The translations under genes and the position numbers were made by a program. A stretch of 6,918 bases of DNA from an uncultured Gemmatimonadota bacterium (lineage in GTDB: Bacteria; Gemmatimonadota; Gemmatimonadetes; Gemmatimonadales; GWC2-71-9): contig CAMLLJ010000153.1 of NCBI GenBank assembly GCA_946480845.1, positions 1 to 6,918 on the forward strand, in the 5' to 3' direction. The notes beneath the pieces were generated by a model. It did not search any database and was not told the DNA's origin. It saw only the letters and a list, made by a program, of their open reading frames with translations. The stretch's first letter is position 1. Each line of letters opens with the position of its first letter. Below, piece by piece: positions 1-5,518 of the stretch.

Positions 1-1414
1 ACTGGAAGACCGAGAAGTTGCAGAAATAGCGGTCCACCAGCTCGGCGTCGATGTGGGCGGCGATCTCCGGGTAGGAGCCCCGGTCCTCGCCCAGGAGGTG
101 CTGGATCGCGGTGAGCGTGCAGAGGTAGAACTGCTCGGCGTCGGCCTTGTCGCGCAGGGAGAAGACCCCGCTGGCGAAGTACTCCTGGGTCCGCTCCTTG
201 GCGAAGATGGCGTCGTGGAACGCCTCGCCCACGCGGTCGAGCGTGAGTGACTCGAAATTCTCGGCCATCTCCACCAGCAGCGGGTGCGGCTCCTCGCCCA
301 GCACGGGCGGCACCGGCTCCACCTGCGACTCGACGTCGATCACGTTGATGAGCAGGAGCGAGTGGTGGGCGGTGAGGGCCCGGCCCGACTCCGAGATGAT
401 GTGCGGCATCGGGAGCTCGTGGGTGCGGCACACCGTCCCGATGGTGTAGACGACGTCGTTCGCGTACTCCCGCATCGTGTAGTTGACGCTGGCCGGGCGG
501 GTGGAGCGCGAGCCGTCGTAGTCCACCCCGAGGCCGCCGCCGACGTCCACGTGGGAGATGGCGAACCCCATGCCGCGCAGCTCGACGTAGAACCGGCCGA
601 TCTCCTCGAGGCCCGCCTTCACGAAGCGGATGTCGGTGATCTGGCTGCCGAGATGGAAGTGCACCAGCCGCAGGAGGTCCTTGCGGCCGAGCCGGTCGAG
701 CTTGTCGAGCAGGCGCATCAGCTCGACCGCGCTGAGCCCGAACTTCGACTTCTCGCCCCCGCTTTTCGCCCACCGGCCCGAGCCTTCCGTCGCCAGCTTG
801 ATGCGCACCCCGAGCGTCGGCTCGACGTCCATTTCCGCAGCGACCCGCAGCACGACGTCCAGCTCGTGCAGCTGTTCCATCACGATGAAGACGGTGTGGC
901 CGAGCTTCTGGCCCATCAGCGCCAGCCGGACGAATTCCTCGTCCTTGTAGCCGTTGCAGACGATCACGTGCTTGGTGCTCTCGTTGAGGCCGAGCACCGC
1001 CTGCAGCTCCGGCTTGCTGCCGCACTCGAGGCCGACGCCGTGCGGGGCGCCGAACTCCACGATCTCCTGCACCACGTGCCGCTGCTGGTTGACCTTGATC
1101 GGGTAGACCGTGGTGTAGGTGCCCTCGTACCCGAACTCCTGGATCGACGACGCGAACTTCTGCGCCAGGGTGACGATGCGGGAGCGCAGGATGTCCGAGA
1201 ACCGGAGCAGGAGCGGGAGTCCCACGCCCTGGGCGTGCAGGTCCATCGCGAGGCGGTAGAGGTCGAGGCCATTCCCCGCCTTGGCGTCCGCGTGCACGGT
1301 GACGTGGCCGTCGGCGTTGATCCGGAAGTAGCCGAGGCCCCACCCGTTCATGTTGTAGAGCTTTTCGGAATCCCTGATCGTCCAGGCCGCGGGCGCGGCA
1401 GCGGTCGTGGTGAT
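1..1414 (-). CDS. speA: Biosynthetic arginine decarboxylase (partial, C-terminus beyond left edge)
   Basis: PLP-dependent enzyme that decarboxylates arginine to agmatine, the first step of the agmatine route to putrescine and spermidine; expected to be cytoplasmic. The minus-strand frame runs from the left edge to about 1414. Counting the ATC at 1414 as residue 1, it shows the PLP-lysine motif YPIKVNQ (Lys about 107), then CNGYKD, GGEKSKFGL, HFHLGSQ, the phosphate-binding DVGGGLGVDYDG (Gly triplet about 292-294) and ESGRALTAHH (about 342). These match the SpeA order in fold-type III decarboxylases. The visible part is about 471 residues and ends at CNFSVFQ, which corresponds to YVNFSLFQ in E. 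coli SpeA (658 aa), so roughly the last 130 residues are missing. The start is uncertain. Family-like sequence (WTIRDSEKLYN) extends upstream of the first internal ATG at 1351, and the frame has no ATG, GTG or TTG until an ATG at 1516. A good AGGAG lies 7 nt before an ATC at 1414. It is divergent from the hypothetical gene at 1782. Confidence 0.95.
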   Translation of the reverse strand, partial: MTTTAAAPAAWTIRDSEKLYNMNGWGLGYFRINADGHVTVHADAKAGNGLDLYRLAMDLHAQGVGLPLLLRFSDILRSRIVTLAQKFASSIQEFGYEGTYTTVYPIKVNQQRHVVQEIVEFGAPHGVGLECGSKPELQAVLGLNESTKHVIVCNGYKDEEFVRLALMGQKLGHTVFIVMEQLHELDVVLRVAAEMDVEPTLGVRIKLATEGSGRWAKSGGEKSKFGLSAVELMRLLDKLDRLGRKDLLRLVHFHLGSQITDIRFVKAGLEEIGRFYVELRGMGFAISHVDVGGGLGVDYDGSRSTRPASVNYTMREYANDVVYTIGTVCRTHELPMPHIISESGRALTAHHSLLLINVIDVESQVEPVPPVLGEEPHPLLVEMAENFESLTLDRVGEAFHDAIFAKERTQEYFASGVFSLRDKADAEQFYLCTLTAIQHLLGEDRGSYPEIAAHIDAELVDRYFCNFSVFQ

Positions 1415-1421
1415 AGCGCAG

Positions 1422-1426
1422 CTCCT
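1422..1426 (-). promoter_or_regulatory. Shine-Dalgarno site of speA
   Basis: The minus strand reads AGGAG here, followed by a 7-nt spacer and then ATC at 1414-1412, in frame with SpeA. The spacing is ideal for initiation at that codon. No comparable Shine-Dalgarno precedes the ATG at 1351. This is the main reason to place the speA start at 1414 despite the non-canonical codon. Confidence 0.6.
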
Positions 1427-1509
1427 CGTGATGTGCGGTCGGTCGAAAACGTAACGTGCTCGCCAGTTGGAAGAAAGCGGACGGCGGCGCGTGGGCGCCG
1501 GTGCAACGC

Positions 1510-1521
1510 ATCGCATGCGAT
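1510..1521. promoter_or_regulatory. Perfect 12-bp palindrome, candidate operator
   Basis: ATCGCATGCGAT is a perfect 12-bp palindrome in the speA/hypothetical divergent region, about 100 bp upstream of the speA start and 260 bp upstream of the rightward start. The uninterrupted symmetry and location would suit a dimeric regulator, but no matching regulator gene is nearby and a chance occurrence cannot be excluded. Confidence 0.3.
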
Positions 1522-1697
1522 TCGTGGCGGGGCCGCCGTTGCATCGCCGCCACGGCGTCTTTACCCCCGGAAAACGGCCCGTTCGCAAGCCCTCCGGCGG
1601 CGTCTGGCGGCTCCCTCGGAACTGTTGATCCTGCATGAGGTTGGGCGGCCTTTGCGGGGCGGTTCGGGGGCGGGCACGAAGCTCGCGTTATGAGGGG

Positions 1698-1730
1698 CCA
1701 GGCGCCGCCCGAGGGCGGTCTCCAGGCGCC
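1698..1730 (+). repeat. Direct repeat CCAGGCGCC flanking a small GC hairpin
   Basis: CCAGGCGCC occurs at 1698-1706 and again at 1722-1730. Between them CCGCCC (1705-1710) and GGGCGG (1713-1718) can form a short hairpin. Because GGCGCC is self-complementary, the two repeat copies can also pair with each other. The cluster ends about 50 bp before the start of the rightward gene, so it may lie in its leader or promoter. There is no T-tract, so it is not a typical intrinsic terminator. Confidence 0.35.
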
Positions 1731-1768
1731 AGGTCGACAGGAACTGCACCGCCGTCACAGTCTCACAC

Positions 1769-1773
1769 AGAGG
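1769..1773 (+). promoter_or_regulatory. Shine-Dalgarno site of the hypothetical gene
   Basis: AGAGG followed by an 8-nt spacer and ATG at 1782. This fixes the start at 1782 rather than at the next in-frame ATG (1800), which has no purine-rich sequence in front of it, or at the far-upstream ATG at 1635. Confidence 0.6.
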
Positions 1774-1781
1774 CTATCCAT

Positions 1782-2441
1782 ATGGTCGTCCCCAGTCTGA
1801 TGTCCACGCGCCGGTTTCCGGACGCAGTGCGTATCGACTTGCAGGTAGCGTATGCGCGGGCCTGGGAAGCGCTCACCCAGACGCATGAGCAGCAGGCGGT
1901 CGGCTTCGTGCGCCGGCTGCAGGGCCGGATCGGCGCGGAAGAGGCGCTCCAGCGCTACCCGCGCGAAGTGAGCGTGCCGCTCCACATGCAGGAGACGGTG
2001 CGGGTGCGCGCCCTGCTCGCGCTCACCCCGGAGGAGCGGCAGGCGCCGGGCTCGGCCAGCGCGGAGGCGTGGATGATGCTCCGCCCCGACCACCTGCTCG
2101 ACGCGCTCCGGCGCCGGGCACGCTTCGTCGAGGACACGACGCTTGCCGTCCGCCTCGCGGCGGCGGCCGCGGACGAGGCGGTGGCGGCGACCCACGTTGC
2201 CATGGCGCTCGAGGTGGCCAGGGTGCTGGGCCCGGTCCTGCCGCTCGACGAGGCGCTGATGCACTACATTCGTTCATTCGAGCTGGCGTCGGTGCAGGCG
2301 CAGCTCGTCTTCCAGCGGGCGATGGCGTCGGTGGCCGCCGCCGACAGCATGCCCGTCGTGGAGGAGGTCCCGGAAGCGCCCCGGCTCACCAGGCCGCGGC
2401 GGTCGTTCGCCCCGGTGCTCGGTCTGCGCGCGCTCGGCTGA
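1782..2441 (+). CDS. Hypothetical protein, 219 aa, Ala/Arg/Leu-rich, probably helical
   Basis: I do not recognise this protein. The start at 1782 follows AGAGG with an 8-nt spacer and begins MVVPSLMSTRRFPDAV. It has no signal peptide, membrane segment, zinc-ligand cluster or nucleotide-binding loop. Composition is rich in Ala, Arg, Leu and Glu with few Gly or Pro through most of its length, so it should be largely alpha-helical: an N-terminal stretch around YARAWEALTQTHEQQ, a central Ala run (about 147-165) and a further helix around FELASVQAQLVFQRAMASV. The last 20 or so residues look disordered and basic (LTRPRRSFAP). Codon third positions are strongly G/C, as in its neighbours, which supports a real gene. 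It is divergent from speA and followed by a strong hairpin. The S2P gene is 77 bp downstream on the same strand, so cotranscription by read-through is possible but not shown. Confidence 0.75.
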   Translation: MVVPSLMSTRRFPDAVRIDLQVAYARAWEALTQTHEQQAVGFVRRLQGRIGAEEALQRYPREVSVPLHMQETVRVRALLALTPEERQAPGSASAEAWMMLRPDHLLDALRRRARFVEDTTLAVRLAAAAADEAVAATHVAMALEVARVLGPVLPLDEALMHYIRSFELASVQAQLVFQRAMASVAAADSMPVVEEVPEAPRLTRPRRSFAPVLGLRALG

Positions 2442-2449
2442 GTCAGCCG

Positions 2450-2511
2450 GCGCTCGAGCGCATGCGGGCCCGGGATCTCCCGGGCCCGCATTGCTTTCAC
2501 CCGCTCGAGCG
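2450..2511. terminator. Palindrome cluster with 13-14 bp GC hairpin
   Basis: Three symmetric elements lie between the hypothetical gene and the S2P gene. GCGCTCGAGCGC at 2450-2461 is a 12-bp palindrome. ATGCGGGCCCGGGA (2462-2475) pairs perfectly with 2478-2491 across a 2-nt centre, giving in practice a 13-bp stem with a 4-nt loop. CGCTCGAGCG recurs at 2502-2511. The two outer copies can pair with each other and enclose the hairpin. The sequence after the hairpin is TGCTTTC, a poor T-tract, so termination would be weak by the classical model. The structure ends 7 nt before the S2P start and could instead affect its translation. Confidence 0.55.
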
Positions 2512-2518
2512 AAACGCC

Positions 2519-3580
2519 ATGACCTGGTCGCTGCGCCTCTTCCGGATTGCCGGCACCGATGTGAAGGTGCACGTCACCTTCCTGCTCCTGCTCGGCTTCT
2601 TCTGGCTGCAAGGGGGCACGGCGGCCGCGCTGATGCTGCTGGGCATCTTCGGCTGCGTGCTGCTCCACGAATTCGGGCACATCGCCATGGCGCGCCGCTT
2701 CGGCGTGCGCACGCCCGACGTCATCCTGCTCCCCATCGGCGGCGTGGCCCGGCTCGAGCGCATGCCGGACGAGCCGCGGCAGGAGCTGCTGATCGCGCTC
2801 GCGGGGCCGGTCGTGACCCTGGTCATCGCCGTGGCGCTCTACGCCTGGCTCGCCTCCACCGGCAGCCCGCCGCCGCTGGTGCCCGGCCTGTACGGGCTCC
2901 CCGGCGGCTTCCTCGACGAGCTCTACCGGATCAACGTCCTCCTCCTGCTCTTCAACCTGATCCCCGCCTTCCCCATGGACGGCGGCCGCGTGCTGCGCGC
3001 GGTCCTGGCGTCCCGGCTCGGGCTCGCGCGGGCGACGCGCATCGCCGCGGCGATCGGCCAGACGCTGGCCTTCGCGATGGGCTTCTACGCCCTCTCGCGC
3101 GGCCAGCTCCTGCTCGTGCTCATCGCCTTCTTCATCTTCCTGGGGGCGAGCACCGAAGCCACGGCAGTGGCGACGCGCATGGCGGGCCGGGGGCTCGTGG
3201 TGCGGGACATGATGGTGACCGACTTCCGCACCCTGCCCATCTACGCGACGCTCGCCGACGCCGCGAACCTCCTCGTGAGCGGCGACCAGCGCGAGTTCCC
3301 CGTGGTGGACAACCTCGGCGCCGTCGAGGGCCTCCTCACGCGCGACGACCTCATCCGCGGCCTCTCCGCGCACGGCGCCGGCGGCCTGGCCCGCGACTCG
3401 ATGCGCCCCGCTCCGGTGACCATTCCGCCGGACCTGACCTTCAACCAGGCGATCGAGCGCCTGCGCGAGAGCCGCCTGCCCGCGCTCGCCGTGGTGGATG
3501 CCGGCCGGCTGGTGGGGCTGCTGACGATGGACAACATCACCGACCTGCTGCTGGTGCGCCGGGCGGTACGCCGGGCCTAG
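2519..3580 (+). CDS. Site-2-protease family (M50) intramembrane metalloprotease with two CBS domains
   Basis: Polytopic zinc protease predicted to cleave transmembrane segments inside the inner membrane; the substrate is unknown. The 353-residue protein begins MTWSLRLFRIAGTDVKVH, the usual start of this subfamily. The zinc motif HEFGH is at 50-54 within a hydrophobic segment, and the third ligand lies in NLIPAFPMDGGR (Asp154). Hydrophobic stretches at about 19-31, 34-49, 90-112, 138-151, 175-192 and 196-211 give a six-helix core. Two CBS domains follow, about 229-280 (RDMM...PVVD...GLLTRDDL) and 293-346 (DSMR...AVVD...GLLTMDNI). There is no PDZ domain, so this is the CBS-type S2P seen in M. 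jannaschii S2P rather than RseP. CBS modules often bind adenine nucleotides, so energy-state control is a reasonable inference. The start lacks a good Shine-Dalgarno and lies 7 nt after a palindrome. It converges with the M1 peptidase gene. Confidence 0.93.
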   Translation: MTWSLRLFRIAGTDVKVHVTFLLLLGFFWLQGGTAAALMLLGIFGCVLLHEFGHIAMARRFGVRTPDVILLPIGGVARLERMPDEPRQELLIALAGPVVTLVIAVALYAWLASTGSPPPLVPGLYGLPGGFLDELYRINVLLLLFNLIPAFPMDGGRVLRAVLASRLGLARATRIAAAIGQTLAFAMGFYALSRGQLLLVLIAFFIFLGASTEATAVATRMAGRGLVVRDMMVTDFRTLPIYATLADAANLLVSGDQREFPVVDNLGAVEGLLTRDDLIRGLSAHGAGGLARDSMRPAPVTIPPDLTFNQAIERLRESRLPALAVVDAGRLVGLLTMDNITDLLLVRRAVRRA

Positions 3581-3587
3581 CCCGGCG
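3569..3587. terminator. Hairpin over the S2P stop codon, possible bidirectional terminator
   Basis: CGCCGGGC (3569-3576) and GCCCGGCG (3580-3587) form a perfect 8-bp stem around CTA. The S2P stop codon TAG (3578-3580) lies in the loop and at the base of the right arm. The convergent M1 gene ends at 3596, so this symmetric element could serve both transcripts. No T-tract follows on either side, so any terminator activity is inference from position and symmetry. Confidence 0.45.
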
Positions 3588-3595
3588 CACCCGGC

Positions 3596-5500
3596 TCAGC
3601 GCGGCCAGCGGTTGTTGCCGCGCCGCTCGTCCGGCAGCACTCCTCGCGGATCCACCACGACGCGCCTGAGCGGCTTCGCGCTGCGCACCCGATAGCTGAA
3701 GCGCGAGCCCTGGTTCCACATCTCCACGGGCAGCCGGACCCGCTCGGTCGTCCCGTCCGAGTAGGCGAGCTCCATCTCCAGCGGCATGACGTTCGCCGCC
3801 CGGCTGGAGAGGTGGATGCGGGTCCCGTCTGCACGGCGCGAGACCGAGTCCACCGCCTGGTCGAGACGTCCCGCCGTCGTCACCCACCCCCGCCAGAACC
3901 AGTCGAGGTCCATCCCCGATGCGTCGCGCATCAGGCGGAAGAAGTCGGCCGGCGTCGGATGACGGAACTGCCAGGCCCTGATGTACTCACGGAAGGCGTA
4001 GTCGAACCGCTCGCGCCCGAGGACTTCCTCGCGGAGCATGCGCATGACCATGGCCGGCTTCTGGTAGCCGACCCAGAAGAGGTCGCGCACCGCGACGGGG
4101 CGCTCGATCAGCGGCTGCTCGCCGGCGGTGGCGTGGCTCCGATAGAGCCGGAGCGGGTGCGCTTCGATGGTGTCGCCGTAGGCCGTGCCCTTGAAGTAGA
4201 GCGCGGCATTCTCCAGGTCCATGAAGGTGTTGAATCCCTCGTCCATCCAGGGATACAGCCGCTCGTTCGATCCGACGACCATGGGAAACCACTGGTGCCC
4301 CAGCTCGTGCGCGACGACCCAGTGCAGCTCCTCCCGGCTCGGGCTCGCGGGCACGAAGGTGAGCATCGGGTACTCCATCCCCTCGATCGGGCCCTCGAAG
4401 GAGGTGGCGTGGGGGTAGGGATAGCGGTACCACTGCTCGCTGAAGTGCCGCACCGCCGCATGACCCATGCGGGTGACTTCCTGCCACGCCGTTGCCGCCG
4501 GCCGATAGAGCGACTGGATCAGGATCCCGTCATAGCCGCTCGCGTCCCAGCGGAGGCCGGGCGCCGCGGCGAAGGCGAAGTCGCGCACGCTGTCCGCCGC
4601 GAAGCGCCAGGTGAGCGTGCCGGCGGTGGCGGGACGGGTGCGCGCGGCGTCGCCCGCCTCGGCAGCGGTGACGATCGCGATGGTGGTGTCGGATCGCAGT
4701 GCGGCGGCGAGCCGCTCGCGCTGTGCCGGCGTCAGCACCTCGCCCGGGTTCTGGAGCACGCCGGTGGCGGCCACCAGGTAGTCGGCCGGCACGGTCAGCG
4801 CCACGTCGAACCGCCCGTACTCGAGGTAGAATTCCCCGGCGCCGATGTACGGCTCGTGGTTCCAGCCGCGCACGTCGTCGTACACGGCGAGGCGCGGATA
4901 CCACTGCGCGATCTCGTACAGCGTGCCGTCGCGGCCCATGCGCGCCGCCCCGTAGTCGGGCACCTTGAAGCGCCAGGCGATCGCCAGCTCCAGCGAGCCC
5001 CCGGGCGCGAGCGGCGCCGGGAGGTCCACGCGCAGCGTGGTGCCGAACCGGGTGCGCGCGGCCTCCCGGCCGCCGATGGTCAGCGACTCGAGCGTCCCGC
5101 CGCCGGCGAACCCCTTGCAGGAGAAGTCGAAGCTGGAGCTCAGGAAGACGAGGGGCGGCTGGTCGAGCTGGCTGGCGATGCTTTCCGGCGCGCAGATGTT
5201 CTGCTCGACGTGGAGCCAGAGGTAGCGCAGCGTGTCGGGGGAGCGGTTGGCATAGGTGATCGTCTCCCGGCCGCGCACCTCTTTGGCCGCCGGGTCGAGG
5301 GTGGCCTCGATTCGGTAGTCCACCTTCTGCTGCCAGTAGCCGGCACCCGGCCGGCCCGACGCGGCGCGCACCTCGGAGGGTGCGGGAAGGTCGAGGGGAC
5401 GGAACGGCGAATCGCCCTGCGCAAGCGCGGCGCGCGCGGAGAGCGCAAGGGCGAGGCCAGGCGCGAGGATGATGGTGCGGCGGCGGAGCAGGCTCGTCAT
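3596..5500 (-). CDS. Secreted M1-family metallopeptidase (aminopeptidase-like)
   Basis: Zinc exopeptidase of the gluzincin M1 family, expected to remove N-terminal residues from peptides outside the cytoplasm. The 634-residue protein starts at 5500 after a strong GGGAGGA with a 4-nt spacer. A Sec signal peptide is clear: basic n-region LLRRR, a hydrophobic core and a likely cut after ARAALA (about residue 27). An N-terminal beta domain (about 60-280) includes the M1-like YLWLHVEQN. The catalytic domain carries GMEYP (374-378) in place of the classical GAMEN, then HELGHQW (zinc ligands His398 and His402, catalytic Glu399) and WMDEGFN with the third ligand Glu421, in correct HExxH-x18-E spacing. 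Tyr479 in GYQKPA is the likely transition-state Tyr. The C-terminal part (about 555-634) is beta-rich and probably interacts with substrate or the surface. The gene lies 18 bp downstream of the nuclease gene on the same strand, so the two are probably one operon. Exact specificity cannot be read from the sequence. Confidence 0.93.
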   Translation of the reverse strand: MTSLLRRRTIILAPGLALALSARAALAQGDSPFRPLDLPAPSEVRAASGRPGAGYWQQKVDYRIEATLDPAAKEVRGRETITYANRSPDTLRYLWLHVEQNICAPESIASQLDQPPLVFLSSSFDFSCKGFAGGGTLESLTIGGREAARTRFGTTLRVDLPAPLAPGGSLELAIAWRFKVPDYGAARMGRDGTLYEIAQWYPRLAVYDDVRGWNHEPYIGAGEFYLEYGRFDVALTVPADYLVAATGVLQNPGEVLTPAQRERLAAALRSDTTIAIVTAAEAGDAARTRPATAGTLTWRFAADSVRDFAFAAAPGLRWDASGYDGILIQSLYRPAATAWQEVTRMGHAAVRHFSEQWYRYPYPHATSFEGPIEGMEYPMLTFVPASPSREELHWVVAHELGHQWFPMVVGSNERLYPWMDEGFNTFMDLENAALYFKGTAYGDTIEAHPLRLYRSHATAGEQPLIERPVAVRDLFWVGYQKPAMVMRMLREEVLGRERFDYAFREYIRAWQFRHPTPADFFRLMRDASGMDLDWFWRGWVTTAGRLDQAVDSVSRRADGTRIHLSSRAANVMPLEMELAYSDGTTERVRLPVEMWNQGSRFSYRVRSAKPLRRVVVDPRGVLPDERRGNNRWPR

Positions 5501-5504
5501 CGTG

Positions 5505-5511
5505 TCCTCCC
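5505..5511 (-). promoter_or_regulatory. Shine-Dalgarno site of the M1 peptidase gene
   Basis: The minus strand reads GGGAGGA, with CACG between it and ATG at 5500. It lies inside the 18-bp gap after the nuclease stop codon, as expected for translation from a shared message, and it fixes the M1 start. Confidence 0.8.
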
Positions 5512-5518
5512 GGTCGGT

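Larger units (their letters stand above)
1415..1781. other. Divergent intergenic region between speA and the hypothetical gene
   Basis: This 367-bp stretch carries no convincing gene; the frames open across it lack a ribosome binding site and a recognisable product. It must hold the promoters of both divergent genes, but I see no convincing -35/-10 pair on either strand. It contains the speA Shine-Dalgarno (1422-1426), a tandem AACGT pair (1448-1457), a perfect 12-bp palindrome (1510-1521), a repeat/hairpin cluster (1698-1730) and the Shine-Dalgarno of the rightward gene (1769-1773). No tRNA-like or rho-independent terminator structure is evident. Confidence 0.6.

Noticed and set aside
1456..1638. 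60-codon small frame in the divergent intergenic region
   Set aside because: No Shine-Dalgarno before its ATG, no recognisable product and no distinct codon signal.
284..1693. 469-codon open frame on the plus strand, antisense to speA
   Set aside because: The minus strand carries unmistakable SpeA motifs over the same bases, and this frame's product is low-complexity (Asp/Val/His/Leu/Glu-rich) with no recognisable domain.
1635..1781. N-terminal extension of the hypothetical protein to an ATG at 1635
   Set aside because: The added residues are Arg/Gly/Ala/Ser-rich, there is no Shine-Dalgarno, and the ATG at 1782 has AGAGG at 8 nt.
2069..2518. Upstream extension of the S2P frame to an ATG at 2069
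   Set aside because: It overlaps the better-supported hypothetical gene, runs through the intergenic palindromes, and reads as Arg/Pro/Gly-rich low complexity. The family N-terminus begins at the ATG at 2519.
2264..3373. 369-codon minus-strand frame opposite the S2P gene
   Set aside because: Composition is Glu/Gln/His/Arg-rich with no domain, and it lies opposite a clear M50-CBS protein.
2491..3669. 392-codon plus-strand frame overlapping the S2P gene in another frame
   Set aside because: The product is almost wholly Arg, Ala, Pro, Gly and His, typical of an off-frame reading of GC-rich coding sequence.
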